Below the pieces are notes generated by a model. That model was not told the origin of the DNA. It saw only the letters and a program-made list of their open reading frames with translations, and did not search any database. 62,140 bases of DNA from the NCBI GenBank assembly GCA_964454445.1, contig CAYVTD010000013.1:1-62140 (forward strand), in the 5' to 3' direction. This stretch comes from CAYVTD01 sp964454445 (lineage in GTDB: Bacteria > Bacteroidota > Ignavibacteria > Kapaibacteriales > UBA2268). Below, in pieces: positions 27,170 to 35,703 of this stretch. The translations under genes were made by a program, and so were the position numbers. Within the stretch, counting starts at the first letter, position 1. Each line of letters starts with the position of its first letter.

Positions 27170-27209
27170 TAAGAATAAAAGAGTGTCCGTTTGTTTTGTC
27201 TGACACTCT
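27170..27209 (-). terminator. Rho-independent terminator of the flotillin/NfeD operon
   Basis: On the minus strand the stem AGAGTGTC / GACACTCT (27180-27209) with a 14-base loop is followed by the T-rich run TTTATTCTTATT. It lies 57 bases downstream of the flotillin stop codon. Confidence 0.75.
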
Positions 27210-27265
27210 AAAGATTTAAAAAAATATAGTAAGTAAAATTTTATGCTTATTTGTCCGGATCAAGA

Positions 27266-28870
27266 TCATTTGTCATTATCGATATTTTTGTTCTTTAAAC
27301 TACTTAAGATATCTATTCCAGTTGCATTTTCGAGCATTTCGACCATTGAAATGACAGAAGCAGGAAGCTGTGTAAGCAATTTCGGGATTTGTCCTCCATT
27401 GCCAGAGCCGGAATCGATAACGCTGAGTTTGTCGATATTAACGCCTTGGACAGTGTCGGAAAGCTTTTGGACTAGATCTGGCAACATATTGAGCATAAAG
27501 ACCTTTTCGCCGTTGCCCTGAGCATTCAAGAAAGCCTGAATAGTCTGGTTGAGGACAAAAATCTTGGCATCTCCATCAGCAAGTATTGAAGCAGCCTTAC
27601 CTTTTGCTTCGAGTTCGAGAGCTTCTTTTCTTGCCTTGGCAGGCTCGATGACGTCAGCAGCAAGTTTCTTCTTTTGTAACTCGATACGCTCTTGTTCCAC
27701 CTCTTGTTCGAATACGACTTGCGCTTTTTGTCCTGAGACCACAGCTTCTTTTTCTTTTATAATAGCGTTTTTTTCGAGTTCAGCTTTGGTTATTCTGAGT
27801 TTGTTATTCTCGATTTCGATATTAGTACCTGCTTGTGCATTAGCAACTTTGATGTTTTTCTCGGCTTCGATTTTAGTTTGTTCTATTTGCTGTTTCGCAA
27901 TGGCATTAGCTTTCTCAGCCCGAGCCAAAGAAGCCGCTTCTTGTTCGCGGGCTTCAGCAGTTTTTTGAGCTTTTGCAATGGCAACGTTCTGCTCGGAATT
28001 AACTTGAGCAGTTTCTATTTCTTGTTTAGCTTCAGCTCTAGCTTTTTCGGCTCTTTGATTGGCGTTTGCTTCTGCTTCAAGTGTTATAGCTGTTTGAGTG
28101 GATTTAGCGATGGCAATATTCTGGTCGGCTTCGATTTTAGCTCTTTCTATTTCTTGTTTAGCTTTAGCTTTAGCTTTTTCAGCTTTTTCGATAGCGCTTG
28201 CTTCAGCTTCTTCAGCTTCGGCTTGCCTGTTTGCTTCTGCTTTGCGTGCTGAAGCAAGGACTTCGGCTGTTTTCATCCTGCCGATTGAATTCAGATAGCC
28301 TCTTTCGTCAGAAATATTTGTAATTTTCAAAGTATCAAGCTGGATGCCAAGTTTTTGTAAATCGACCTCTGCTTCTTCCATAAGCACTTCAGCAAACTTC
28401 ATTCTGTCTTCATTGACCTCTTCTGGGGTAAGCGAGGCAAGCACACCTCTTAAGTTTCCTTCCAATGTTTCTTTTGCAATTTTTTGGATTTCTTGCTCAC
28501 TCATATTTAAAAATCTTTCGACTGCATTACCAAATTGTGGTTCTTTCGAATCGATTTTTATATTTGCTATGGCATCGACAGCCAGAGGAATACCTCCTTT
28601 CGAGTAAGCATTTGTAACTGCGAGTTCGATTGGAATGGTTTCCAGAGACATTCGCGAGGCTTTTTCGACTAAAGGCATGCGCAATGCTCTTCCGCCACGG
28701 ATGATTCTATAACCTACGACTTCGCCGCCAGGTAATGTACGTTTCCTCCCCGACAAAATGATAACTTCATTTGGATGAGAAATCAACAAAAGCTTGCTTA
28801 TTGTTACCAAGATGATAATTAAAGCAAGTACGCCAAGCACCACTATGGTAACTATAAATTGACCAATCAT
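27266..28870 (-). CDS. Flotillin-like SPFH-domain protein
   Basis: The start at 28870 is the second of two adjacent ATGs and sits at better distance from AAGGAG. An N-terminal membrane helix (about 5-30) is followed by the SPFH/band-7 domain (about 30-200; SRMSLETIPIELAVTNAYSKGGIPL) and a long Ala/Glu-rich helical stalk. The stalk has three tandem 44-residue repeats, each starting EKAxAxAKQ(E/Q)IE and containing a (D/E)(Q/K)N(I/V)x(I/V)A segment. The C-terminal part (ILADGDAKIFVLNQTIQAF) matches flotillins. Flotillins form large membrane cages that organise lipid domains. It is co-transcribed with the NfeD-like gene directly upstream, the usual bacterial pairing. Confidence 0.92.
   Translation of the reverse strand: MIGQFIVTIVVLGVLALIIILVTISKLLLISHPNEVIILSGRKRTLPGGEVVGYRIIRGGRALRMPLVEKASRMSLETIPIELAVTNAYSKGGIPLAVDAIANIKIDSKEPQFGNAVERFLNMSEQEIQKIAKETLEGNLRGVLASLTPEEVNEDRMKFAEVLMEEAEVDLQKLGIQLDTLKITNISDERGYLNSIGRMKTAEVLASARKAEANRQAEAEEAEASAIEKAEKAKAKAKQEIERAKIEADQNIAIAKSTQTAITLEAEANANQRAEKARAEAKQEIETAQVNSEQNVAIAKAQKTAEAREQEAASLARAEKANAIAKQQIEQTKIEAEKNIKVANAQAGTNIEIENNKLRITKAELEKNAIIKEKEAVVSGQKAQVVFEQEVEQERIELQKKKLAADVIEPAKARKEALELEAKGKAASILADGDAKIFVLNQTIQAFLNAQGNGEKVFMLNMLPDLVQKLSDTVQGVNIDKLSVIDSGSGNGGQIPKLLTQLPASVISMVEMLENATGIDILSSLKNKNIDNDK
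27785..28180 (-). repeat. Three tandem 132-bp repeats in the flotillin stalk
   Basis: These bases encode three consecutive 44-residue units of the Ala/Glu-rich stalk, beginning at EKAKAKAKQ, EKARAEAKQ and EKANAIAKQ. The 44-residue length equals four hendecads, which fits a right-handed coiled coil. The units have diverged at DNA level but remain aligned without gaps. Confidence 0.8.
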
Positions 28871-28898
28871 CATAACTCCTTGTTATAAAAAAACATAA

Positions 28899-29600
28899 TT
28901 ATAGAATGTATTCGTCGATGTATAAAATATTATTTCTTATGTCGATTATTAGCACTTCTTCGCGGGCATTGATTTCATCTCTTTTAGAAATCGAAGAAAG
29001 CCTTGCCAGCATTTCAAATTTTTCAGAGCCAGCGTTTACAAATACTTTTCCATTCTTTGCTTTACTAACTTTTATCGTAACTATTGCTGATTTACCTTTT
29101 AGCGAGTATATATCGATGCTTTTACCTGTTTCGCTTGCTTTAAAATATTTCATAAACTTATAGCCAGAAACCCAAGCAAATGAACCAAGAGCGAGTGAAC
29201 CAATCAATCCCAAAAAAAATGGTATTGCAAGCAAATCAAGAACAACGCCGGTCAAGCCAAAAAAGGCGCTAAAAAAAACAAAATTTCTAAATGATACGAA
29301 ACTGACAGCAGAGCCAGTATCGTGAACTATATGTTGTTGTATGTCAGAATGGGAAGTTGTTATGTCAGAATGAATATCGGAAACATCGGAATGAATATCA
29401 GAAATATCGGAATGAATATCAGAAATATCGGAATGAATATCAGAAGTAAAATCGTGTGCATCAAGAGCAGTATCAGTACCTAAATCGCCAATATTCAAAT
29501 GATGGTCTATATGAGAATCGCTGTGGTCACCTCCAAATAAAATACTGAATGCTAGCAAGGAGCCACCAAATATTAGCGAGGCAAGATAGATGTAAAACAT
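28899..29600 (-). CDS. NfeD-like membrane protein with His/Asp repeat linker
   Basis: I prefer the ATG at 29600; the frame extends to a TTG at 29627 without a ribosome site. A membrane segment at about 2-22 is followed by a periplasmic linker rich in His and Asp with repeats of SDIHSDI. Two or three membrane helices follow (about 105-150), and then a C-terminal OB-fold-like NfeD domain (KSAIVTIKVSKAKNGKVFVNAGSEKFEMLA, then EVLIIDIRNNILYI). NfeD proteins pair with flotillins; the flotillin gene begins 28 bases downstream. The repeat linker is unusual and could bind metal. Confidence 0.8.
   Translation of the reverse strand: MFYIYLASLIFGGSLLAFSILFGGDHSDSHIDHHLNIGDLGTDTALDAHDFTSDIHSDISDIHSDISDIHSDVSDIHSDITTSHSDIQQHIVHDTGSAVSFVSFRNFVFFSAFFGLTGVVLDLLAIPFFLGLIGSLALGSFAWVSGYKFMKYFKASETGKSIDIYSLKGKSAIVTIKVSKAKNGKVFVNAGSEKFEMLARLSSISKRDEINAREEVLIIDIRNNILYIDEYIL
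29368..29446 (-). repeat. 21-bp tandem repeat encoding SDIHSDI heptads
   Basis: About four copies of a 21-base unit lie head to tail; the two at 29389-29409 and 29410-29430 are identical and the flanking ones differ slightly. The unit keeps the reading frame and encodes a seven-residue DI-S-DI-H-S repeat in the NfeD-like protein. Length variation between strains is expected. Confidence 0.9.
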
Positions 29601-29797
29601 TTTATTACTTTGCGATTGTTTAACCAATAAATATAGTTATTTTTTTCAATTAAATCAAAATATTTTTTTAAGATTAATAATTAAATTAATCCGAATTTTT
29701 TAAATAAATTAGTATTAATTAAGAATAAAAATTAATAAAAATTAGCAAAAAATCCACTATTTTTGAAAATGAAATGCAAATAAAACAAGATAAATAA

Positions 29798-29827
29798 TTG
29801 ACAATTAATTGTAAGAATGGATAATAT
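29798..29827 (+). promoter_or_regulatory. Candidate sigma-70-type promoter
   Basis: TTGACA (29798-29803), an 18-base spacer and TAATAT (29822-29827) precede the barrel gene at 29859. The hexamers match the general housekeeping consensus well; whether this lineage uses that consensus is not known from the window. Confidence 0.35.
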
Positions 29828-29858
29828 CGGAGATGTATAAATTTTAGACATTAAAACT

Positions 29859-30707
29859 ATGAAATTAAAGTTGCAACCGTTTATGAAAGAATATCGTAAT
29901 ATTTTGTTTTATTTATTATTTACAATAATTTTTCTTCCGAACTCATCTTTTATTGGAAAAGCTGGTATTCTACCGTTTTATTCGATAGAAAGCGCCATTG
30001 GAGCTGTACAAATTAATCCATTAAAAAGAATTTCAAATCCAGCAATCACGGCATATTACAACGATTATTCACTGAATTTATCATATTCGCCTTCGGTATT
30101 TGGTCTGAAAGAACTATCACCAGCTTCGCTTCTGGTATTAATGCCATTTTCTGATGCGATAAAAGGGTCTGCAAAAGTGGACTATGTCGGCAATAACCTT
30201 TATTCTGAGTTCACTTTCAATGCAAGTGGATCTTATTCAATAAATGAAAAGATACATTTGGGTGTTTCGGCTTGCAACTCTCGATTGCAAATCCAGAAAT
30301 ATCATGATGAGTCGATTTTTATGCTCAATCTTGGCGGCGTATTTGAAGTTAATGATGTATTATCGACAGGATTCTCGTTATCTAATTTAAACCGGGCATC
30401 TTTCGAAGGAGGGGATAAATCAATCGGGCAAAAAGCGGTTTTTGGTGCTTCGATCCACCCAAAAGAAAACTTATTTTTTGATATTGATATGGTTATTTTG
30501 CTCGAAAGAAGCTCGGGTATTGCTTTCGCGTGCCGTTATGATGTGTCGGATTTAGCTTCTATTCGCCTGGCATATCTGAGTAATCCTGCTGGCTTTGAAG
30601 CAGGGATAAAAATAAATCCAACAGGAAATTTCAGTATAATCAGCGAATTTAATTATCATAGTTTTCTTGGCTTTTCTTCTGATTTTGGTATTTCTATCCA
30701 CTTGTAA
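29859..30707 (+). CDS. Outer membrane beta-barrel protein, PorV/UPF0164-like layout
   Basis: The 282-residue protein has an N-terminal signal region (hydrophobic about 14-27), then short alternating strands with turns typical of small barrels (YSLNLSYSPSVFGL, SSGIAFACRYDVSDLASIRLAYLSNPAGFEAGIKIN) and a C-terminal FGISIHL. Strand density and Asn/Gly turns resemble the FadL/PorV-like barrels of the FCB group. It overlaps the next gene by 1 base (TAATG), so the two are translationally coupled. The specific function is unknown. Confidence 0.62.
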   Translation: MKLKLQPFMKEYRNILFYLLFTIIFLPNSSFIGKAGILPFYSIESAIGAVQINPLKRISNPAITAYYNDYSLNLSYSPSVFGLKELSPASLLVLMPFSDAIKGSAKVDYVGNNLYSEFTFNASGSYSINEKIHLGVSACNSRLQIQKYHDESIFMLNLGGVFEVNDVLSTGFSLSNLNRASFEGGDKSIGQKAVFGASIHPKENLFFDIDMVILLERSSGIAFACRYDVSDLASIRLAYLSNPAGFEAGIKINPTGNFSIISEFNYHSFLGFSSDFGISIHL

Positions 30708-32650
30708 TGAAAACCATAGTTTTTTTTATATTTTTATTAAGTCAATTAGCTGTCGCAGCTGACTTTGTTGGTTATGAAGATCTCGAAAATCTTTTTGAAC
30801 GCGTGGCTCGCGACAACGAAACGGTCCCATCGCTCGAAGAAATTGAATTTCTAGTTAAAAATCCAATAATTCTAAGCAAGACAAGCCCCGAAGATCTTTT
30901 AATTATTCCAGGATTTTCATTATTGTTAACTCAGCGAATCGTTGATTTAGTGCAAACGCATAATATTACCAGTTATGATAGTTTAAAAGATAGCTTGGGC
31001 TTGACTAATGAACAATTAGTTCTTTTGCGGCTTTGCACAAGATTTGTAATTGAAAAGAATCTAAGAAAAGATAGTTTTTATTACAGGTTGCGTAGTTCTT
31101 CCATTACCTCGCCTACAAATATGAGTTTAAAGGATAGCAAGACTGGCTCGAAGCCGTCAATTTACAATCGTGCTGAGTTTTATTCCAGATACGTCAATTG
31201 TTCGGCAATTTTCAATAAAGATGCTTTCGAGCAGAGCTTGACAGATTATTATAGTGGCTGGTTGGATGCTAACATAGCAGGTTTTAATCTTATTCTTGGA
31301 GATTTTTATATCGAAAGCGGTATGGGATCGGTTTTATGGGGCAATTATGGTTTGATGAAAGGTAGCGAAGTGATTGCACCCGTTCTTCAAAGAGGGCAAG
31401 GAGCAAAACCTTTTCGTTCAACAATAGAAAACCTCAATTTCAGAGGCCTCTGCCTTTCAAAAAATGTGGAATTCGACCCTTTGAATGTGCTAAAATCTCG
31501 TTTTTGGATATCTGCAGCACCCAAATCTGCTAATATTGATGAAGGTGGGTTTGTTACATCAATTTATCAAACTGGGCTTTATCGAACTGAAACAGAAGCA
31601 AGAAAATATCACACTTTAAACGAAAAAGGTTTTGGCGCAAACCTTGAATGGTTGATGCCGCTGTTTACCATTGGAGCGAATGCTTTTTCGCTTGATTATG
31701 ACAAAGAAACCATAAGCCAATCTAAATCAGTTTTCAATGGAAGAAGTGGTTTGCTTGGTTCAATATATGGTTTCGCTGATTTTCATAACACTTCGATTGG
31801 GTTCGAGATAGCCAAAGACGCCAAAAACAGTCTTGGAATAAAATCCAGTTTAGCGTATTACCAGAAAGATTATGAATTTGGTTTTCATTTTCGGCATTTT
31901 CCTTCGGAGTATCGTGATCCATACTCATATAATTTTGGGGAATCATCATCATTGGCAAACGAAACAGGTTTCTATTCGGGGTTTAGATGGAAAAGTATTA
32001 AAAATATTGATTTGAAGGTATTTATTGACATTAATAGAGGGACAGAAGCAGGTTTTAACCTTGATGCTCCAGTTCGTGATATCGATATTTTTACTGAAAT
32101 GGATTGGAGGATTAACTCGTATAATACGGTAATATTGCGCTTAAAAAATGAAGAAAAAACTGATGCGGTGAAGAATAGTTCGAATAGAAACATTACTATT
32201 CAAAAAACACGAAGAATTATTAGATTAGAGCATATTGCAAATATATCTTCAAAGGTTTCACTTCGTTTTCGGGGGGAGTGTTGTTTTACTGATTATGATT
32301 TTGCAAAAAAGAATGAGCAGGGCTGGGCAGGATTTTCAGAAATCAGGTATTCGTTAAATTCAAATATTGCGATAGGTGCCAGGTATTCTCTATTTGATAC
32401 TGGGAGTTACGACGAGGCGATATGGCAATATGAATCTTTCATACCAGGCTCAATGTTGTCAGTACCATTATACGGTTCGGGTATGAGGATGAACTTGTTT
32501 TTTTCTGCTAGAGTGTTTGAAAATCTTAGGATATGGGGGAGATATTATGAAACAGTGAAAAACAATACTAATAAATCCGGCAATGGATTAACAGAAGTTC
32601 TGGGAAACAGCGACAAAAGGGTCTCTTTTCAACTTGATATTAATTTTTAA
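30707..32650 (+). CDS. Outer membrane protein with helix-hairpin-helix domain
   Basis: The 647-residue protein has a signal peptide (1-18, ending VAA). A ComEA-like helix-hairpin-helix segment follows at about 60-120 (LIIPGFSLLLTQRIVDLVQTHNITSYDSL, LGLTNEQLVLLRL), then a 500-residue region of beta-barrel strands ending in VSFQLDINF. HHH motifs bind DNA non-specifically in ComEA, so an envelope protein with this motif could have a role in DNA uptake, but no competence gene is near and HHH folds also bind proteins. It is coupled to the preceding barrel gene. Its 3' end overlaps the convergent M23-like gene by 11 bases. Confidence 0.68.
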   Translation: MKTIVFFIFLLSQLAVAADFVGYEDLENLFERVARDNETVPSLEEIEFLVKNPIILSKTSPEDLLIIPGFSLLLTQRIVDLVQTHNITSYDSLKDSLGLTNEQLVLLRLCTRFVIEKNLRKDSFYYRLRSSSITSPTNMSLKDSKTGSKPSIYNRAEFYSRYVNCSAIFNKDAFEQSLTDYYSGWLDANIAGFNLILGDFYIESGMGSVLWGNYGLMKGSEVIAPVLQRGQGAKPFRSTIENLNFRGLCLSKNVEFDPLNVLKSRFWISAAPKSANIDEGGFVTSIYQTGLYRTETEARKYHTLNEKGFGANLEWLMPLFTIGANAFSLDYDKETISQSKSVFNGRSGLLGSIYGFADFHNTSIGFEIAKDAKNSLGIKSSLAYYQKDYEFGFHFRHFPSEYRDPYSYNFGESSSLANETGFYSGFRWKSIKNIDLKVFIDINRGTEAGFNLDAPVRDIDIFTEMDWRINSYNTVILRLKNEEKTDAVKNSSNRNITIQKTRRIIRLEHIANISSKVSLRFRGECCFTDYDFAKKNEQGWAGFSEIRYSLNSNIAIGARYSLFDTGSYDEAIWQYESFIPGSMLSVPLYGSGMRMNLFFSARVFENLRIWGRYYETVKNNTNKSGNGLTEVLGNSDKRVSFQLDINF

Positions 32651-33209
32651 GATGAGGAGAAGGATCCGCCACTTTTAATTTTCCATTTAAAAAATATGTT
32701 GGGTCAATTAAAGACGAAGGTTTTTCTTTGCCGAAGTAATTACCGCTTTGATAAGGTTTTACTTCGATAATTGGTGCTTTGTAAAGCTCTAAATGCAGCA
32801 TACTTGGATTGCCTTTATGGACGAGTTCTCTGATGTAAAAAGGAGAATCCGGACCAATTACATCTGTATTAAGAGCAGAACCGACCTTGCCAACAAGTTC
32901 ACCAGATTCGACGTAATCACCAATAGTAACAACAATTTCCTGCAATTCAGCATATTTATACATTACTTTTTCTTTTGTCTTGATAACTATGTAATATGTT
33001 TTTTTCCAAAAACTGCTATTCTCCGGGTCAGTGAACACACCTGCGTCGATTATATATCCGGATTCAATGGCAAGCACTTTCGAGCCTTCGGGAGCGTAAA
33101 TATCCACTCCGCAATGTCTTCTGTCGTCGCGATCTTCCCAAAAACACCCAGGTTCGCCTTTCTCAGGTATTTGTTTTGAGTAGCTTTGTGGTACGGGCCA
33201 TTGTTTCAT
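32640..33209 (-). CDS. M23-family protein with altered active site
   Basis: The 189-residue protein has the LytM/M23 fold marks: H32 and D36 in HCGVDIYAPEGS, a GDYVESGELVGKVGS turn, and H139 in LHLEL, giving all three zinc ligands. However, both catalytic histidines are missing: the usual YAHL reads YAEL (E88) and the first His of HLHFE is Met137. No signal peptide or membrane helix is visible at the N-terminus, unlike peptidoglycan endopeptidases. It may therefore be an inactive or re-purposed relative, like the degenerate EnvC/NlpD-type activators, although those are exported. The role is unknown. Confidence 0.75.
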   Translation of the reverse strand: MKQWPVPQSYSKQIPEKGEPGCFWEDRDDRRHCGVDIYAPEGSKVLAIESGYIIDAGVFTDPENSSFWKKTYYIVIKTKEKVMYKYAELQEIVVTIGDYVESGELVGKVGSALNTDVIGPDSPFYIRELVHKGNPSMLHLELYKAPIIEVKPYQSGNYFGKEKPSSLIDPTYFLNGKLKVADPSPHLKN

Positions 33210-33235
33210 AAAAATTGATTGTTCTTTATATGTTA

Positions 33236-34045
33236 TTATTTTCTAGCAGACAAGCCATTTTTTTGTTTATAGTATTGCTTGATAGCCTTAAGAAAACCAT
33301 TGCCAATCGGTTTGGATAGTGGGTTGTTTTCAGCCAAGCGTTCAGGATGCCATTGCACAGCAATTAAAAACGGCTTTCCTTCTGCTTCTTTCCACTCGTA
33401 CGCCTCTATCAAGCCATCTTGCGACATTGCTGTAACTTTGAAGTCATCGGCAAGATGCTCAACTGCTTGATGATGGTTGCTGTTTACAATATCATTTGTA
33501 ACCCCTGACAATCGATTGAGCAAAGAGCCAGGCAAGACTTGTACGCTATGTTTGCAATTTACAACATCTTTACACCTGTGGACAATATCTTTTCCAAAAT
33601 CTTCAGGTATATCGACAATAAGAGAACCACCATAAGCTACATTTAAAATCTGTTCGCCTCTGCATATTGCTAAAATCGGTAATTTCATTTGTTTGGCTAT
33701 TTTTATCAAAGAAAACTCCAGTGTATCGCGTCGATAATCAATTTCACAGCGAACCGAGTCATATCCTTTACCGTAATTAGATGGAGCTACGTCGGGTCCG
33801 CCGCTTATTATTAGTCCAGAGCATTCTTTGATGATGGCTTCAGCTTCTTTCAAGTCGAGATGATATAAATCGATAGCTTCGACATCGGAATCGAGCGATT
33901 CTATCCATTTGGCATATTGTTCGTAACCCTCAGAGCCAGCACTTTTGGAAATGCCTATTTTTATCGGCTCTTTGCAAGCTAAGAACAATGATGAAATTAG
34001 TGCTATAAATAGCAAAAATCTAAGGGACTTAAAAGATATTCTCAT
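33236..34045 (-). CDS. Class I glutamine amidotransferase (peptidase C26) lipoprotein
   Basis: I chose the ATG at 34045 over one at 34096 because it puts a lipoprotein signal (SLRFLLFIALISSLFLAC) right at the N-terminus. The rest is a gamma-glutamyl hydrolase-like class I GATase domain: GLIISGGPDVAPSNYG, the nucleophile elbow LAICRGEQILNVAYGG, HHQAVEHL and VQWHPE giving Cys-His-Glu. C26 members such as PuuD cleave gamma-glutamyl bonds. The lipid anchor implies an envelope substrate, unusual for this mostly cytoplasmic family. Neighbouring genes on both sides are envelope-related. Confidence 0.83.
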   Translation of the reverse strand: MRISFKSLRFLLFIALISSLFLACKEPIKIGISKSAGSEGYEQYAKWIESLDSDVEAIDLYHLDLKEAEAIIKECSGLIISGGPDVAPSNYGKGYDSVRCEIDYRRDTLEFSLIKIAKQMKLPILAICRGEQILNVAYGGSLIVDIPEDFGKDIVHRCKDVVNCKHSVQVLPGSLLNRLSGVTNDIVNSNHHQAVEHLADDFKVTAMSQDGLIEAYEWKEAEGKPFLIAVQWHPERLAENNPLSKPIGNGFLKAIKQYYKQKNGLSARK

Positions 34046-34197
34046 ATTCAATAATAAAATTATAAAAGTGGCTGTTATAATACATTTAAATAACAAAAAA
34101 AACTTGAATTTGTTTATAGACTTTATTATTAAATCTTAATAGTTAATATTCATTACTGTTGGTAGTCGAATTTGCTATAATTATTAACAAAAAGTAA

Positions 34198-35238
34198 TCA
34201 AAGAACTAATTTTTGGAGTTTGTCAATTAATAATTCCCTATTTTTTGATATTTCTGTATTAATTGGCATTACAATACATTTAAGTTTATTCTCTTGAAAA
34301 AAAGGGGCAAATTTAATTAGTTTTACAGCATCTTTTTCAGTAGTAATAAAAAATGGTTTTGCCGGGTAAGTGCCAATTCCCATCAGTTCTGTAATATATT
34401 CGTCGATTTTTTGTATATCTTTGATTTTATAGAAATAATGGTCAGAAAAAGTAAAATGGTTAATCACATTTATATCTGATTTGTGCAAAGTATCTTTAAA
34501 ACGTTGAGGATTGGCAATACCAGATACTGCTATTGCTCCTATTTTTAAAAAAGTCATTTCTTCTAAAGATAGCGCTTCCCCGTCAATAATATGATAAGGA
34601 GTTCCTGTTGTAGTAGTCATCTGGACAAGCAATTGATCTTGCCGGATATAAGGAAAGATTTCTGCTTCTGCAACATTATCATGTATAACAATAAGCGAAG
34701 CTCTGCTTAAATTTTCAAAGGGTTCGCGCAAGAGTCCTGAAGGGATTAAATTTTTATGGTCAATAGTGTTTCTGTCGATGATAATAATATCCAAATCCCT
34801 TTTTAGAATACGATGCTGAAATCCGTCGTCAACTATTATGCAATCGATGTTAAACTTTTGTGATAAAGTAATAGCGCTAGCATATTTTTTTGAATTTGAG
34901 ACTATGGGAACAGTCGGAATCTGCTTTGCCATCATTAGCATTTCGTCACCGGCAGTATCTGCATCGGCTAAAATGCTTTTTCCATCAGAAACAATGATTT
35001 CTCCTCTAGATTTCTTTTTATATCCTCTGCCGACAACCGCAGGTTTTTTCCCCATAGCAAGCAATTCTTTGGCAATTAGCACCGTAAGAGGTGTCTTGCC
35101 ACTGCCTCCAACGGTAAGATTGCCAATGCTAATTACTGGCAAGGGAACTGAATATGAAGAATAAGTCTTATTGTCGTATTTCTTGTTGCGGAATTTAACA
35201 AAAAAATTGTAGATTTTAGAAATTAATACCAATAGCAT
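34198..35238 (-). CDS. lpxK: Tetraacyldisaccharide 4'-kinase (lipid A kinase)
   Basis: The 346-residue protein matches LpxK throughout: an N-terminal membrane-associated helix, VPLPVISIGNLTVGGSGKTP with the P-loop at about 44-49, VVGRGYKKKSRG, DAGDE-type ADTAGDEMLMMA, the IIVDDGFQHRILKRDLDIIIID motif, and FITTEKDAVKL near the C-terminus. It phosphorylates the 4' position of the lipid A disaccharide at the inner membrane. It confirms that the cell makes LPS. gmhA lies nearby on the same strand, with a response regulator gene between them. Confidence 0.96.
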   Translation of the reverse strand: MLLVLISKIYNFFVKFRNKKYDNKTYSSYSVPLPVISIGNLTVGGSGKTPLTVLIAKELLAMGKKPAVVGRGYKKKSRGEIIVSDGKSILADADTAGDEMLMMAKQIPTVPIVSNSKKYASAITLSQKFNIDCIIVDDGFQHRILKRDLDIIIIDRNTIDHKNLIPSGLLREPFENLSRASLIVIHDNVAEAEIFPYIRQDQLLVQMTTTTGTPYHIIDGEALSLEEMTFLKIGAIAVSGIANPQRFKDTLHKSDINVINHFTFSDHYFYKIKDIQKIDEYITELMGIGTYPAKPFFITTEKDAVKLIKFAPFFQENKLKCIVMPINTEISKNRELLIDKLQKLVL

Positions 35239-35265
35239 TATTGTGTTTAAAAGAGTCTTTTCGCA

Positions 35266-35667
35266 TTACAAATATTTTCTTATTACATCAAGGAATTCTT
35301 TGATGATTATCGGTTTAGTTATGAAATCATCGCAACCTATTTCATTTGCTTTTTGTCTATCGCTGAAATAAATAAGAGCAGTTTGGACGATGATAATGAT
35401 GTCTGGGCGCTTTTTCTTGATAATTTCTGCTGCTGACAGCCCATCCATAACAGGCATTTTAATATCCATAAGAATAATTGAAATCTCAGGATTTTCATCG
35501 ACTGCATCAATTGCCAATTGCCCATTAGTAACCTTGATTAACTTAAGATTCGTTTTGCGAAGAGCTTTGACTAATAGCTCAGAACTATTGGCATCGTCTT
35601 CGACAATCAAGAGTGTTTTCTCTGATGTTATGTCTTTACCGGTACCCAAGTATGCAAACTTTTTCAT
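35266..35667 (-). CDS. Single-domain response regulator (CheY-like)
   Basis: The 133-residue protein is one receiver domain: acidic pair in LLIVEDDA, phosphoacceptor Asp in ILMDIKMPVMDG (about residue 67), Thr in VQTALIYF and Lys in FITKP. There is no output domain. It lies 27 bases upstream of lpxK and 36 bases downstream of gmhA, all on the minus strand, so it may be co-transcribed with LPS genes. The partner kinase is not in the window. Confidence 0.93.
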   Translation of the reverse strand: MKKFAYLGTGKDITSEKTLLIVEDDANSSELLVKALRKTNLKLIKVTNGQLAIDAVDENPEISIILMDIKMPVMDGLSAAEIIKKKRPDIIIIVQTALIYFSDRQKANEIGCDDFITKPIIIKEFLDVIRKYL

Positions 35668-35703
35668 TTGTAAAAAGTTAATTATAATTAATCAAAGCAA
35701 AAT

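Noticed and set aside
27549..28252. Plus-strand frames rich in Ser, Phe and Ala opposite the flotillin stalk
   Set aside because: They are complements of the Ala/Glu repeat codons of the flotillin gene and have no start context.
29368..29446. Possible CRISPR array
   Set aside because: The 21-base units are directly adjacent with no spacers and are in frame within a coding gene; no cas genes are present.
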